DNA of 64,000 nucleotides from Gemmatimonadaceae bacterium (GCA_020851035.1 JADZDM010000012.1:186001-250000), one strand, 5' to 3'. Positions 19,051 through 28,601 are shown, counted from the first letter of the stretch. The notes: generated by a model from the letters alone, not told the origin. Made by a program: numbers and translations.

Positions 19051-19581
19051 GTGGCGTTTTTCCGTGAACCGGTACCGGAGGTCTCGGTGTGGCGACGCTT
19101 CCGCGACACGACGGATGCGTACGCCGTGCTCCGCCGCGACGGCCTGGTGGGCGTGCGGGCGGTCGGCAATGCCGAGGCGATGGTCGAACTCTTCATCGCA
19201 CTGGTTCCGGAGTGCCCCGACCCGGTCGCACTGTCCGTCGATGACTGGCGCGGCGGGCGCAGCTGGCGTGCCGACGCGGTGACGCAAGCCGGCTTCCTCG
19301 ATGCGTTCTATCCGCTGCGGGTGCCGATGATCGGGGCCGGCGGCATCGAGATCACGCTCGAGGCGGGAGGTGAGCAGCTGTCGCTGTCTGCCCACCTCGA
19401 GGTGGTGGCGTGGGCACGCACCGACCGGTGGATCTACCTGCTGGATCGTGCGGGACTGCGCGAGCGGCCCCGGGTGCGCGGCCGCCTCTGGCGACCGGCG
19501 CGTGGCGCCTTCCCGCCGGCAGCGATGCTCGACGCGGGCATCGCGACGCTGGTGGAGCAGCTGGCCATGACGCCCGCGTGA
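19051..19581 (+). CDS. Hypothetical protein, 176 aa
   Basis: Not recognised. Starts at GTG 19051 directly after the cca stop, with AGGGGAGGG before it as a ribosome-binding site. The sequence alternates hydrophobic strands (GGIEITLEAGGEQLSLSAH, then ARTDRWIYLLDRA), suggesting a mostly beta soluble protein; no signal peptide or membrane span. Its TGA overlaps the ATG of rarA by one base. It therefore belongs to a cca - unknown - rarA unit, but nothing in the sequence tells its role. Confidence 0.7.
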   Translation: MAFFREPVPEVSVWRRFRDTTDAYAVLRRDGLVGVRAVGNAEAMVELFIALVPECPDPVALSVDDWRGGRSWRADAVTQAGFLDAFYPLRVPMIGAGGIEITLEAGGEQLSLSAHLEVVAWARTDRWIYLLDRAGLRERPRVRGRLWRPARGAFPPAAMLDAGIATLVEQLAMTPA

Positions 19582-20969
19582 TGGCGCGTCGCGGCAGCAG
19601 CAGCGCACCGCCACCGGGACTCTTCAGCGAGACCGTGGCGACGGCGCCGCTGGCGCATCGGCTGCGCCCGCGCACGCTCGACGAGTACGTGGGGCAGCGC
19701 CAGCTCTTCACGCCGGGCACGCCGGTGTTCGACGCGATCGAGAAGGGCGTGCTCGGCTCGATGATCCTCTGGGGGCCGCCCGGCACCGGGAAGACGACGC
19801 TGGCGCGGCTGGTGGCCCAGCGGGTGGGCTGGAATTTCGAGCCGTTCAGTGCGGTGAGTGACGGCGTGCCACGGCTGCGCGTGATTGCGGAGCAGGCGCG
19901 GCAGCGGCTGCTGGCTGGTGGCGGGCGCACGCTGCTGTTCGTGGACGAGATCCATCGCATGAACGCCGCACAGCAGGACGCGCTGCTGCCGATCGTGGAG
20001 GACGGCACCGTCACGCTCATCGGCGCGACGACCGAGGCGCCGAGCTTCGAGATCAATGCCGCGCTGCTGAGTCGTGCGCGGGTGGTGGTGTTGCAGCCGC
20101 TGGCGGACGCGGACTTGCGCGCGCTGCTCGATCGCGCGTTGCGTGACACCGATCGCGGGCTGGGCGCGCGCAGGCTGGCGGCCGACGGGGAGACGCTCGA
20201 CGCGCTGGCCCGCTGGGCCGATGGCGACGCGCGGCGCGCCCTTGGCACGCTGGAGGCGGCGGCCGCGGCGCTGGACGACGGCGGGGTGCTCACCGTCGAG
20301 CTGCTGGAACGTGCGCTGCAGCAGCGGTTGCCACGGCACGACAAGAGTGGCGAGCAGCACTTCGACCTGCTGTCGGCGTACCACAAGTCGCTGCGCGGCA
20401 GCGACGTGCAGGGGGCGCTGTACTGGATGGCGCGCATGATCAACGCCGGCGAGGACCCGATGACGCTCTTCCGCCGTGCGATGGCGATGGCGGCGGAGGA
20501 CATCGGGGTGGCCGACCCGCGGGCGTTGCAGATGGCCGTGGCGGCGCGCGATGCCTTCCACATGCTGGGGGCACCCGAGGGGCTCATCCCGCTCGCCGAG
20601 ATGACGATCTACCTCGCCACGGCGCCGAAGTCGAACCGCGTGAAGGTGGCGCTGGATGCGGCGCTGGCGAGTGCGCGGGAGACGCCGAACGCGCCGGTGC
20701 CGATGCAGCTGCGCAACGCGCCGACCCGGCTGCACGCGTCGCTGGGCTACGGTGCCGCGTACGAGTACGCCCATGCGCAGCCGGGCGGTGTACCAGCGCA
20801 CTCGCACCTCCCTGACGAGGTGGCGGGGGCCACGTTCTACGAGCCATCGCCGCTTGGCTACGAGAAGGAGATCGCGAAGCGGCTCGACTGGTGGGCGGCG
20901 CGCATCGCGGAGCGGACCGGCACCGGCGGCGGGCCTGCCGACGCGGCCGGTGGGCCGGTGGCAGGGTGA
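19581..20969 (+). CDS. rarA: Replication-associated recombination ATPase RarA (MgsA)
   Basis: An AAA+ clamp-loader-like ATPase acting at stalled forks. 462 residues: short N-terminal tail, LAHRLRPRTLDEYVGQ at about 22-37, Walker A GPPGTGKT at 65-72, Walker B LLFVDEIHRMN with the family's His, sensor 1 ATTEAPSFEINAALLSR, and the C-terminal tetramerisation domain (KSLRGSDVQGALYWMARM; FHMLGAPEGLIPLAE). ATG 19581 overlaps the previous stop. Length matches the family (about 440). Confidence 0.95.
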   Translation: MARRGSSSAPPPGLFSETVATAPLAHRLRPRTLDEYVGQRQLFTPGTPVFDAIEKGVLGSMILWGPPGTGKTTLARLVAQRVGWNFEPFSAVSDGVPRLRVIAEQARQRLLAGGGRTLLFVDEIHRMNAAQQDALLPIVEDGTVTLIGATTEAPSFEINAALLSRARVVVLQPLADADLRALLDRALRDTDRGLGARRLAADGETLDALARWADGDARRALGTLEAAAAALDDGGVLTVELLERALQQRLPRHDKSGEQHFDLLSAYHKSLRGSDVQGALYWMARMINAGEDPMTLFRRAMAMAAEDIGVADPRALQMAVAARDAFHMLGAPEGLIPLAEMTIYLATAPKSNRVKVALDAALASARETPNAPVPMQLRNAPTRLHASLGYGAAYEYAHAQPGGVPAHSHLPDEVAGATFYEPSPLGYEKEIAKRLDWWAARIAERTGTGGGPADAAGGPVAG

Positions 20970-21000
20970 GGGAACGTCCATTCATTCCGGAGGAGTGCTG

Positions 21001-21489
21001 ATGCAGGTGCCCGAGATCCGTCGTCGTGCCGTGTGCCTGGCCGTGGTGCTGGCCGCCGCCGTGAGCGGTTGCGCGACCGCGGCGCGCGCGATCTTCACGC
21101 AGCCCGACGTGGGCTTCCGCGGGGTGGGTGTGCGATCGATCGGGTTGGATGGCGCCGACCTCGAGGTCCTGCTGAACATCTACAACCCGAACGGCTACTC
21201 GCTTGGCGCGTCGCAGCTGCAGTACCGCCTGCTGGTGGACAGTGTCGAGATCGGTTCGGGGGCGATCGACAGCGGATTCTCGGTGAAGGAGCGGGACTCG
21301 ATGGTGGTGCGGCTGCCGGTGCGCGTGGGGTTCCGGGCGCTGCAGACGGTGGGCCCGAGGCTGCTGCGCGGCGGTGAGATCCCGTACCGGCTGATGGGTG
21401 CCGTTAGCTTGAAGTCATTCGCCGGCACGTTCAGCCGCCAGTTCAACGAGGCGGGACGATTCGATGCCGCCAGGACCTTCCGACCATGA
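21001..21489 (+). CDS. LEA type 2 (WHy-domain) lipoprotein
   Basis: A 162-residue predicted lipoprotein. The signal peptide (RRRAVCLAVVLAAAVSGC) ends in a lipobox with Cys at about residue 23. The mature part has the LEA2/WHy pattern: a strand-rich repeat with GADLEVLLNIYNPNGYSL, YRLLVDSVEIGSG and a polar SVKERDSMVVRLPV stretch. Such proteins are tied to desiccation or hypersensitive-response domains; the bacterial function is unclear. GGAGGAG precedes the ATG by about 6 nt. It lies between rarA and hflX. Confidence 0.8.
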   Translation: MQVPEIRRRAVCLAVVLAAAVSGCATAARAIFTQPDVGFRGVGVRSIGLDGADLEVLLNIYNPNGYSLGASQLQYRLLVDSVEIGSGAIDSGFSVKERDSMVVRLPVRVGFRALQTVGPRLLRGGEIPYRLMGAVSLKSFAGTFSRQFNEAGRFDAARTFRP

Positions 21490-21546
21490 CCGAGGTGTGC
21501 CATCGCGCGTGATTCGATCACCCTGACGCCGCCGACCGAGCGCGCG

Positions 21547-22797
21547 TTGCTGGTGGGTGCCCCGCGCAAGCGCACGGCGGCTCGGCACCAGGTGGATGAA
21601 CACCTCGCCGAGCTGGCGCGGCTGGCGGACACCGCCGGAGCCGAGATCTGCGGCACGCTCACGCAGCAGATCGACCGGCCGCACGTGGGCACCTACCTCG
21701 GCTCGGGCAAGCTCGACGAGTTGCGCGAGCGCGTGAACGAGCTGGGGGCGACGCTGGTGGTCTTCGACGACGAGCTCAGTCCCACGCAGGGCAAGAACAT
21801 CGAGAGTATCGTGGGCACGCGGGTCATGGATCGCGCGGAGCTGATCCTCGACATCTTCGCGACGCGGGCGCGCAGCAGCGAGGCGCGGATGCAGGTGGAG
21901 CTGGCGCAGCTCAACTACATGCTGCCGCGGCTGACGCGGATGTGGACGCACCTGGAGAAGTTCCGTGGCGGCATCGGCATGCGGGGCCCGGGTGAGACGC
22001 AGCTCGAGACGGACCGTCGCCTGATCGGCCACCGCATCCGCGTGCTGCGCGAGCGGCTGCAGGACGTGACGCGGCACCGGGCCACGGTGCGTGCGCACCG
22101 CGAGGGGGCGTTCCGCGTGTCGCTGGTGGGATACACGAACGCGGGCAAGAGCTCGATCCTGCGCTCGCTGAGCGGCTCGGCGGATGTGTATGTCGAGGAT
22201 CGCCTGTTCGCGACGCTCGACCCGCTCACGCGCGACGTGGACCTCGGTGAGGGGTACCATTGCCTGCTCACAGACACCGTCGGGTTCATCCGGAAGCTGC
22301 CCCACCACCTGGTGGCGAGCTTCCGGGCGACGCTCGACGAGGTGCGGGAGGCCGACCTGCTGCTGCACGTGATCGATGCCAGCCACCCGAGCTGGGAGGA
22401 ACACCGCCTGGTGGTGGACGAGGTGCTCACGGAGCTCGGTGCGATCGACACGCCGCTGGTGCACGTCTTCAACAAGATGGACCTGCTCACTCCCGAGGTG
22501 GACGAGGCGGTGCGGACGCGGGTGGGGAACCTGATCCCCGGCTCGATCTTCGTGTCGGCCGAGGCACCGGGCGCCCTCGAGCCGCTGCGTGAGCGGTTGC
22601 GTGCCGGCGTGCGCGCGGTGCGCCCGATCGTGCGGGTGCGGGTGCCGGTGGCCGACGGCCGGCTGCTCTCCACGCTCTACCGCCAGGGCGAGGTGCTGGA
22701 GCAGGCCGCAGATGGCGAGGACCTGCTCGTGCGGGTGCGGGTGGATGCCGTGCTGCGCGGCCGGCTGGAGCGCGACGGGGTGCTGGTGCGGTCGTGA
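21547..22797 (+). CDS. hflX: GTPase HflX
   Basis: A ribosome-associated GTPase that splits stalled 70S ribosomes. The N-terminal HflX domain includes RPHVGTYLGSGKLDEL near 58 and FDDELSPTQGKNIE near 78; then RGGIGMRGPGETQLETDRR near 140; G1 is GYTNAGKSS near 196, G3 DTVGFIRKLP near 240, G4 NKMD near 310. Length 416. Oddly, the conserved ERALLVGA strand straddles the TTG at 21547 and the frame is open to 21490 without ATG, GTG or TTG upstream, so the true start may be TTG 21547, or a rare ATC/CTG codon upstream. Confidence 0.93.
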   Translation: MLVGAPRKRTAARHQVDEHLAELARLADTAGAEICGTLTQQIDRPHVGTYLGSGKLDELRERVNELGATLVVFDDELSPTQGKNIESIVGTRVMDRAELILDIFATRARSSEARMQVELAQLNYMLPRLTRMWTHLEKFRGGIGMRGPGETQLETDRRLIGHRIRVLRERLQDVTRHRATVRAHREGAFRVSLVGYTNAGKSSILRSLSGSADVYVEDRLFATLDPLTRDVDLGEGYHCLLTDTVGFIRKLPHHLVASFRATLDEVREADLLLHVIDASHPSWEEHRLVVDEVLTELGAIDTPLVHVFNKMDLLTPEVDEAVRTRVGNLIPGSIFVSAEAPGALEPLRERLRAGVRAVRPIVRVRVPVADGRLLSTLYRQGEVLEQAADGEDLLVRVRVDAVLRGRLERDGVLVRS

Positions 22798-22868
22798 GCA
22801 GGGCGGCGCAGAGGCGCGTAACGTGGTGCTCTGCCTGCACTTCGGTGGCTCGCCCCGGTCTCGTCCGC

Positions 22869-22907
22869 TAGATTGCGGCCGGGCGTGCGGCACCCGCTGC
22901 GGTGCCG
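22869..22907 (+). promoter_or_regulatory. gmd promoter -10 and leader hairpin
   Basis: TAGATT at 22869-22874 matches the other -10-like hexamers of this window (recA second site, wzi, wbaP). Downstream, CGGCACC (22888-22894) and GGTGCCG (22901-22907) form a 7-bp stem with a 6-nt loop inside the predicted leader, before the ATG at 22936. No T-run follows, so it is not a normal terminator; it may be a leader structure. The site marks the beginning of the polysaccharide locus. Confidence 0.4.
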
Positions 22908-22935
22908 TCCCGATGACCCACACTTCCCGACCTCC

Positions 22936-23934
22936 ATGTCTCCTCGCAAGGCGCTGATCACAGGCATCACCGGGCAGGACGGCTCGTACCTCGCGGAATT
23001 CCTGCTCGGCAAGGGATACGAGGTCCACGGCATCGTCCGGCGCGCGAGCACGTTCAACACCGAGCGGATCGACCCGCTGTATGAGCTGCCGAACATCTCG
23101 TCGGGCTCGCACCTGCAGCTGCACTACGGTGACCTCGGCGACTCGTCGTCGCTGCAGCGGGTGCTGGCGGCGGTGATGCCGGATGAGGTGTACAACCTCG
23201 GGGCCCAGAGCCACGTGCGCGTGAGCTTCGACGTGCCGGAGTACACCACCGACGTCACCGGGACCGGGACGCTTCGGCTGCTGGAGGCGATGCGCAGCCT
23301 GGGGATCAAGCCGAAGTTCTACCAGGCGAGTTCGAGCGAGCAGTACGGGCTGGTGCAGCAGGTGCCGCAGACCGAGGCCACGCCGTTCTACCCGCGGTCG
23401 CCATACGGCTGCGCCAAGGTGTACGCGCACATGCTGACGGTGAACTATCGCGAGAGCTACGGCTTCCCGGCGAGCTGCGGCATCCTGTTCAACCACGAGA
23501 GCCCGCGGCGGGGCGAGAACTTCGTGACGCGCAAGATCACGCGCGGCCTGACCCGCATCAAGGTCGGCATCCAGCAGACGCTGGCGCTCGGCAACCTCGA
23601 TGCGCAGCGCGACTGGGGCTTCGCGGGCGACTACGTGGAGGCGATGTGGCTCATGTTGCAGCAGGACGTGGCGGATGACTTCGTGATCGCCACCGGCGAG
23701 ACGCACAGCGTGCAGGAGTTCCTCGACGAGGCGGCCGCGTACCTCGACCTCGACTGGCGGGCGGTGGTGACGCAGAACCCGCGGCACCTGCGGCCCGCCG
23801 AGGTGGACCTGCTGCTGGGTGACGCCTCGAAGGCGCGGCGCGTCCTCGGCTGGGAGCCGAAGGTCACCTTCCGTGGCCTCGTCCAGCTGATGTGCGACGC
23901 CGACCTGGCCCTGGCCCAGCGCGAAGCGCGCTAG
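22936..23934 (+). CDS. gmd: GDP-mannose 4,6-dehydratase
   Basis: It makes GDP-4-keto-6-deoxy-D-mannose, precursor of D-rhamnose, L-fucose and related sugars. 332 residues: Rossmann [15 protein letters not shown] at about 10-24, QASSSEQYG near 132, catalytic [11 protein letters not shown] (YxxxK) and the very typical [18 protein letters not shown] reductase (Rmd or Fcl) that would finish GDP-rhamnose or GDP-fucose is not identifiable in the window, so the end product is open. First gene of the polysaccharide region, preceded by a -10-like TAGATT. Confidence 0.95.
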   Translation: MSPRKALITGITGQDGSYLAEFLLGKGYEVHGIVRRASTFNTERIDPLYELPNISSGSHLQLHYGDLGDSSSLQRVLAAVMPDEVYNLGAQSHVRVSFDVPEYTTDVTGTGTLRLLEAMRSLGIKPKFYQASSSEQYGLVQQVPQTEATPFYPRSPYGCAKVYAHMLTVNYRESYGFPASCGILFNHESPRRGENFVTRKITRGLTRIKVGIQQTLALGNLDAQRDWGFAGDYVEAMWLMLQQDVADDFVIATGETHSVQEFLDEAAAYLDLDWRAVVTQNPRHLRPAEVDLLLGDASKARRVLGWEPKVTFRGLVQLMCDADLALAQREAR

Positions 23935-23980
23935 CCGGCCGGCGTCGCCGCACGACCATCCCTGCCTTCACACGACGGAC

Positions 23981-24991
23981 ATGACCCGCATCCTGCTCAC
24001 CGGCGCTGCCGGCTTCATCGGCTCCCACGTCGCCATCACGCTGCTCGAGCGTGGCGACGAGGTGACCGGCATCGACAACCTGAACGACTACTACGACCCG
24101 ACGTTGAAGGAGGCCCGGCTGGCCCGCCTGACGGGGCGCCCGGGCTTCACGTTCCGCCGGCTCGACGTGGCGGACCGGCCCGGGATGGAGGCGCTGTTCC
24201 GCGAGGGGCGGTTCGACAAGGTGATCCACCTCGCGGCGCAGGCCGGCGTGCGGTACTCGCTCGAGAACCCGCATGCGTACATCGACAGCAACATCGTCGG
24301 CTTCACGAACGTCCTCGAGGGGTGCCGGCACAACGGCGTGCAGCACCTGACGTACGCGTCGTCGTCGAGCGTGTATGGCGCGAACACCGCGATGCCGTTC
24401 AGCGTGCACCAGAACGTGGACCATCCGCTGTCACTGTACGCGGCCACGAAGAAGGCGAACGAGCTGATGGCGCACACCTACAGCCACCTGTACCGCCTGC
24501 CGACCACCGGGCTGCGCTTCTTCACCGTGTACGGCCCGTGGGGCCGCCCCGACATGGCGATGTTCCTGTTCGCGAAGGCGATCCTGTCGGGCCGGCCGAT
24601 CGACGTGTACAACCACGGCCAGATGCGCCGTGACTTCACGTACATCGACGACATTGCCGAGGGCGTGGTGCGGACGAACGACCGGACCGCCCCGGTGAAC
24701 GAGGCCTGGGATGGCGCGGCGCCCGACCCGGGCACCAGCGCGGCCCCCTACCGGCTGTACAACATCGGCAACCACAATCCCTGCGAGCTGCTGTACCTGA
24801 TCGAGACGCTCGAGAAGGCGCTGGGGAGGCCGGCCATCCGGAACATGATGCCGATGCAGATGGGCGACGTGCCCGCGACCTACGCCGACGTGCAGGACCT
24901 GACGCGGGACACGGGGTTCACGCCGGCCACGCCGATCGAGACCGGCGTGGAGCGCTTCGTGCGCTGGTATCGCGACTACTACAAGGTCTGA
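23981..24991 (+). CDS. UDP-glucuronate 4-epimerase type NAD-dependent epimerase
   Basis: Expected to interconvert UDP-glucuronate and UDP-galacturonate, giving an acidic sugar for the surface glycan. 336 residues with [12 protein letters not shown] at about 7-18, [19 protein letters not shown] near 86, [11 protein letters not shown] near 125, [13 protein letters not shown] (YxxxK) and the signature [14 protein letters not shown] plus [14 protein letters not shown]. These family marks separate it from GalE and from Fcl. It follows gmd by 46 nt and ends before a strong inverted repeat. Confidence 0.9.
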   Translation: MTRILLTGAAGFIGSHVAITLLERGDEVTGIDNLNDYYDPTLKEARLARLTGRPGFTFRRLDVADRPGMEALFREGRFDKVIHLAAQAGVRYSLENPHAYIDSNIVGFTNVLEGCRHNGVQHLTYASSSSVYGANTAMPFSVHQNVDHPLSLYAATKKANELMAHTYSHLYRLPTTGLRFFTVYGPWGRPDMAMFLFAKAILSGRPIDVYNHGQMRRDFTYIDDIAEGVVRTNDRTAPVNEAWDGAAPDPGTSAAPYRLYNIGNHNPCELLYLIETLEKALGRPAIRNMMPMQMGDVPATYADVQDLTRDTGFTPATPIETGVERFVRWYRDYYKV

Positions 24992-25001
24992 CGCGGCCGT
25001 C

Positions 25002-25030
25002 GATCCCGCGGCCGCACCGGCCGCGGGATC
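25002..25030. terminator. Bidirectional hairpin between convergent genes
   Basis: A perfect 12-bp inverted repeat, GATCCCGCGGCC (25002-25013) and GGCCGCGGGATC (25019-25030), with a 5-nt loop, lies between the plus-strand epimerase gene (ends 24991) and the minus-strand dehydratase gene (ends 25052). There is no T-run on either side, so it may act with Rho or through stem stability alone. Its position between two convergent stops makes a shared terminator the simplest reading. Confidence 0.7.
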
Positions 25031-25051
25031 GTGCCACGCCGGCGCGGGCAC

Positions 25052-27001
25052 TCAGCCCCGCGCGGCGCCCATGGCCAGCGTGGGGCGTTCCATCGCCTCT
25101 CCCGCCGGCGCTGCGCGGACCGCACGACCCGGGGAGTCGAAGTCCGGCACGATCTCCTCGAGGCTGCGGCGCAGGTACGAGTCGCTGGCGTTGCGCATGG
25201 CGGACTCGATGAGCTGGACGATCTGCATGTAGACGCGCAGGTCGGGTGCCTGGTAGCGCGCCTTCATGATCTTCGGGTGCGTGGTCTTGAGCACCTCGTC
25301 GCCGGAGAAGAACAGCTCCTCGTAGAGCTTCTCGCCCGGGCGCACCCCGTTGAAGACGATCTCGATGTCCTCGCCCTCGGTCAGGCCGGAGAGCCGGATC
25401 AGGTCGAGTGCGAGGTCGTAGATGCGCACGGGCTCACCCATGTCGAGGCAGAAGACCTCGCCACCGGTGCCGATCGCGCCGGCTTGCAGCACCAGCCGCG
25501 TGGCCTCGGGTATCGTCATGAAGAACCGGCGCATCTCCGGGTGCGTGAGCGTGATCGGCCCGCCGTTGCGGATCTGGCGCATGAAGGTGGGCACCACGCT
25601 GCCGCGGCTCCCGAGCACGTTGCCGAAGCGCACCGCCATGAAGTGCACCTGGTGCGTGTGCGCGGCATGGGAGACGATCATCTCGGCGACCCGCTTGGTG
25701 GCACCCATGATGTTGGCCGGGCGCACCGCCTTGTCGGTCGAGATCAGCACGAAGTGCTGCACCCCGGAGTCGAGCGCGCTGGTCACCACGTTGCGGGTGC
25801 CGACGACGTTGTTCAGCACCGCCTCGATGACGTTGTCCTCCATCAGCGGCACGTGCTTGTGCGCCGCCGCATGGAAGACGGCAAACGGCCGCCAGTCCTG
25901 GAAGACGCGGTGGATCCGCTCGGCGTCCTTCACGTCCGCGATGATCGGCACCGTGCGCACATCGGGGAAGCGCTCACGGAGCTCGGCGTGGATCTCGAAG
26001 ATCGAGTTCTCGCCGTGGCCCAGCAGGATGATGTGGCCCGGGTCGAGCGTGGCGATCTGCCGGCAGAGTTCGCTGCCGATCGAGCCACCGGCACCCGTGA
26101 TCAGGATGGTGCGGCCCGCGGCCATCGACTGCAGGCCCTGCAGGTCCACCTCGACCGACTCCCGGCGGAGCAGGTCACCGATCTGCACCTGTCGCAGGGC
26201 GGCGATGGAGACGCGGCCGCTGAGCAGGTCGTCGAGTCCCGGCACCGTGCGCGCCTCGACCCCGGCTTCACGGGCGAGGTGGACGATGCGGCGGATGAAC
26301 GACCCCGGCGCCGACGGCGTGGCGATCACCACCAGGTCGAGCTTCGCGGCCTTGGCGATCTCCACCATGTCGCTGGTGTGCCCGAGCACGGGCAGGCCGA
26401 GGATCCGCTTGCCGTGCAGCGAGTAGTCGTCGTCGAGGAAGCCGAAGGCCACCATGCCGGTCCGGTCGCTCTTGATCATCTCGCGCGCCACCAGCTGGCC
26501 CGCAGAGCCGGCACCCACGATGAGGGTCATCCGGCCCTCGCGCGCCGGTCGTGCACGGCCGAACGCGCGCTGCCGCCGTGCCCGCGCCACGAGCCGGATG
26601 CAGACCGCGCCTCCCATGAAGATCAGGGAATCGAGGAGCAGCACCGACCATGGCACCGGCGTGCCGGTGAACGCGGCAACCGCGCGGCCACCGATGACGG
26701 TGAGCGCGGTGGTGAAGACGCCTGTGTAGAAGAGCAGGACGGCCTCGCGAACGCTGGCGTAGCGCCACGCCTGGGAGTAGGCCCCGGTGGCGTAGAAGAT
26801 CACGAAGCGGATGACACACACCGCGAACGCGTACTTCGGCAGCAGCTCATCGTAGGGCGCCGGCAGCGGCCAGCGTTCGAAACGTGCGAGCGCCGCCAGC
26901 AGGGTCGCCGCGAGGCTCACGATCAGGTCGGCGGACCCAAGCACCCGTGTCCGCGTCGTGGACACGCGGGACAGCGATTGGGGGGTGACTACACCCGTCA
27001 T
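25052..27001 (-). CDS. Membrane-bound UDP-HexNAc 4,6-dehydratase (CapD/PglF/FlaA1 long type)
   Basis: This enzyme class removes water from UDP-GlcNAc to give the 4-keto-6-deoxy sugar that begins bacillosamine or FucNAc-type pathways. About 649 residues: four to five membrane spans in the first 150, a CoA-binding-like Rossmann region (GAGSAGQLVAREM), then the SDR domain with TGAGGSIGSELCRQIA and STDKAV followed by NIMGATKR, where Met replaces the usual SDR Tyr, as in PglF. The start is ATG 27001; an earlier in-frame ATG at 27055 is possible. With the PglE-, PglD- and PglC-like genes it would complete a bacillosamine-like set. Confidence 0.88.
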   Translation of the reverse strand: MTGVVTPQSLSRVSTTRTRVLGSADLIVSLAATLLAALARFERWPLPAPYDELLPKYAFAVCVIRFVIFYATGAYSQAWRYASVREAVLLFYTGVFTTALTVIGGRAVAAFTGTPVPWSVLLLDSLIFMGGAVCIRLVARARRQRAFGRARPAREGRMTLIVGAGSAGQLVAREMIKSDRTGMVAFGFLDDDYSLHGKRILGLPVLGHTSDMVEIAKAAKLDLVVIATPSAPGSFIRRIVHLAREAGVEARTVPGLDDLLSGRVSIAALRQVQIGDLLRRESVEVDLQGLQSMAAGRTILITGAGGSIGSELCRQIATLDPGHIILLGHGENSIFEIHAELRERFPDVRTVPIIADVKDAERIHRVFQDWRPFAVFHAAAHKHVPLMEDNVIEAVLNNVVGTRNVVTSALDSGVQHFVLISTDKAVRPANIMGATKRVAEMIVSHAAHTHQVHFMAVRFGNVLGSRGSVVPTFMRQIRNGGPITLTHPEMRRFFMTIPEATRLVLQAGAIGTGGEVFCLDMGEPVRIYDLALDLIRLSGLTEGEDIEIVFNGVRPGEKLYEELFFSGDEVLKTTHPKIMKARYQAPDLRVYMQIVQLIESAMRNASDSYLRRSLEEIVPDFDSPGRAVRAAPAGEAMERPTLAMGAARG

Positions 27002-27296
27002 GGAAATCCGTGGAAAGAAGACACCGTCACCATCCGGTGACGGCGCATGCGTCACTAGCGGCGAGGTACCGGGGAGAGCTGCATCGGGTCACACTGGTGT
27101 CCATCGTGGAAAGCAGCGTCAGGAGCAATGGGCAAATATCGCGCAGGAAGCCCGTGAACGTCAGGGGCGCTCCGGCAGTCAAATCACTGTGCCGTCGAAT
27201 CTTACGACGATCCAACGCGTCCCGGGAAATGCGACCCCGCCCGACGGGAAGTGTCGGCGGATGCCGCGACATTGCCGAGCAAGCTCGGCTGTTCGC
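27002..27296 (-). other. Non-coding gap between wzxE-like and pglF-like genes
   Basis: 295 nt with lower GC than the neighbours and no credible gene. Just after the wzxE-like stop is the palindrome GCCGAGCAAGCTCGGC (27274-27289), and next to it CCGAC/GTCGG arms (27241-27245, 27253-27257); neither has a T-run but they could end the wecD-wzxE transcript. On the minus strand TAAGAT near 27205 could be a -10 for the pglF-like gene, with no clear -35. Confidence 0.35.
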
Positions 27297-28601
27297 TCAT
27301 CCGGTCAGGGTTCGCGACGTCTCCGTGACCGGCTGGCGCTGGTGAAACCACACGAGTGCGGCCACGGCAACGGCAAGGTAGAGGCCATAGCTGAGGACGT
27401 ACGCATGCTGCACGCTGAGCAGCGACGGCGCGGCGTGCACGGCCCGCGTGACGAAGAGCGTGAGCATGCCGGCCTGCAACACTTCTGCGCCCACGTAGAG
27501 CCACACCGAGCCACGTGCGATACCGAGAAAACCGATGGTATACGCGGAGACGCGCAGGGTGTCGCCGAGCAACTGCCATCCCATGAGCGGCGCCATGCCG
27601 GCGAACGCCTCCGAGAAGAGCAGGCGGATGACGAGGTGGCGGGCGAGATGGATGCCGACGGCGAACAGCGCGAACGAGGGCGCGATGACCGCGACGTAGC
27701 GCCACACGACGCGGACCTGGTCGCGCCCGCTGGCGAGCGAGGCGAGGCGCGGCATGTAGTACGTCGCGAGGAAGACGGTGAAGAAGCCGAGGTATGCGCC
27801 GGAGAGGCGGCTCGTTGCCTGCCAGAGTCCGGTGGCTTCATTGCCGAGCTGTGCCGTGAGGAGTTTGCGAATGGCGATCTCTGCCGTTGGAAAAGCCACG
27901 GCTGAGGTGACGGCCATCGTGGAGAAGCGGAGCAGGCCGAGGAAGTCCGTCCGGTCGATGCCGGGCACGATCCGGCGCGTGAGCGGCGAGCGGAGCGCCA
28001 CCCAGATCGCCGGCACTCCGGTGCAACTCATCACGAAGAGCAGCGCCAGCCCCGATCCGGCAATGCCAAGCGTGCGGATCAGGAGCCATGCGACGGGAAG
28101 GGCGATCAGGTGCCCGAGGATGGTGATCCGGGCGTATTCCTTCGGCTGCCGGAGTCCGTTGCCCGCCGCGATCACGGCGCTGCCGATGAACGCGAGGAGA
28201 TGGGCGGGCCCGAGCCACCGGATCAGCCAGGCGTACTCGGCCGTGGAGAAGAGTGCCGTGGAGATCGCGGCGGCGAACAGGAGTGTTGCGGCGGCCACGA
28301 GCAGCGAGAACACGCCACCGTACACGACCGTCGCGCCGAGGAAGCGCAGGAGGCGACGGGGCCGGTGGCTGAACTCGGCGACGTACTTGGTGATCCCGGT
28401 CGCGATGCCGCCGCCGGCGAAGACCGTGGTCATGGTGATCAGGCTCATGAAGTTGCCGAGGAGGCCGAAGCCACCCGGACCGACGTAGAGCGCGATCATC
28501 TTCACGACCACGAGGTTGGCCACCATGCGGAGGCCGTGCGCGATGGCAGCTGCCAGTGACGCCGTGACGACATCGCCGGAACGCCGCGGCGGGCGGGTCA
28601 T
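27297..28601 (-). CDS. wzxE: Wzx flippase, WzxE (O-antigen translocase) type
   Basis: A polytopic inner-membrane protein (434 aa, about 12 hydrophobic spans) of the MATE/PST flippase class that moves lipid-linked repeat units to the periplasm. The N-terminal GPGGFGLLGNFMSLITM and GIATGITKYVAEF segments are typical of the WzxE/O-antigen translocase subgroup from enterobacterial common antigen loci. It overlaps the upstream WecD-like gene by 4 nt, and with the WecE-like gene 9 kb away recalls the enterobacterial wecD-wecE-wzxE set. A second, unrelated Wzx is at 59-60.6 kb. Confidence 0.85.
   Translation of the reverse strand: MTRPPRRSGDVVTASLAAAIAHGLRMVANLVVVKMIALYVGPGGFGLLGNFMSLITMTTVFAGGGIATGITKYVAEFSHRPRRLLRFLGATVVYGGVFSLLVAAATLLFAAAISTALFSTAEYAWLIRWLGPAHLLAFIGSAVIAAGNGLRQPKEYARITILGHLIALPVAWLLIRTLGIAGSGLALLFVMSCTGVPAIWVALRSPLTRRIVPGIDRTDFLGLLRFSTMAVTSAVAFPTAEIAIRKLLTAQLGNEATGLWQATSRLSGAYLGFFTVFLATYYMPRLASLASGRDQVRVVWRYVAVIAPSFALFAVGIHLARHLVIRLLFSEAFAGMAPLMGWQLLGDTLRVSAYTIGFLGIARGSVWLYVGAEVLQAGMLTLFVTRAVHAAPSLLSVQHAYVLSYGLYLAVAVAALVWFHQRQPVTETSRTLTG

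Noticed and set aside
22936-24991. GDP-L-fucose pathway (gmd plus fcl)
   Set aside because: The second gene carries UDP-glucuronate epimerase marks ([14 protein letters not shown]), not Fcl motifs.
25031-27040. Long plus-strand frame opposite the PglF-like gene
   Set aside because: Antisense to a protein with intact SDR motifs; composition is typical of a shadow frame.
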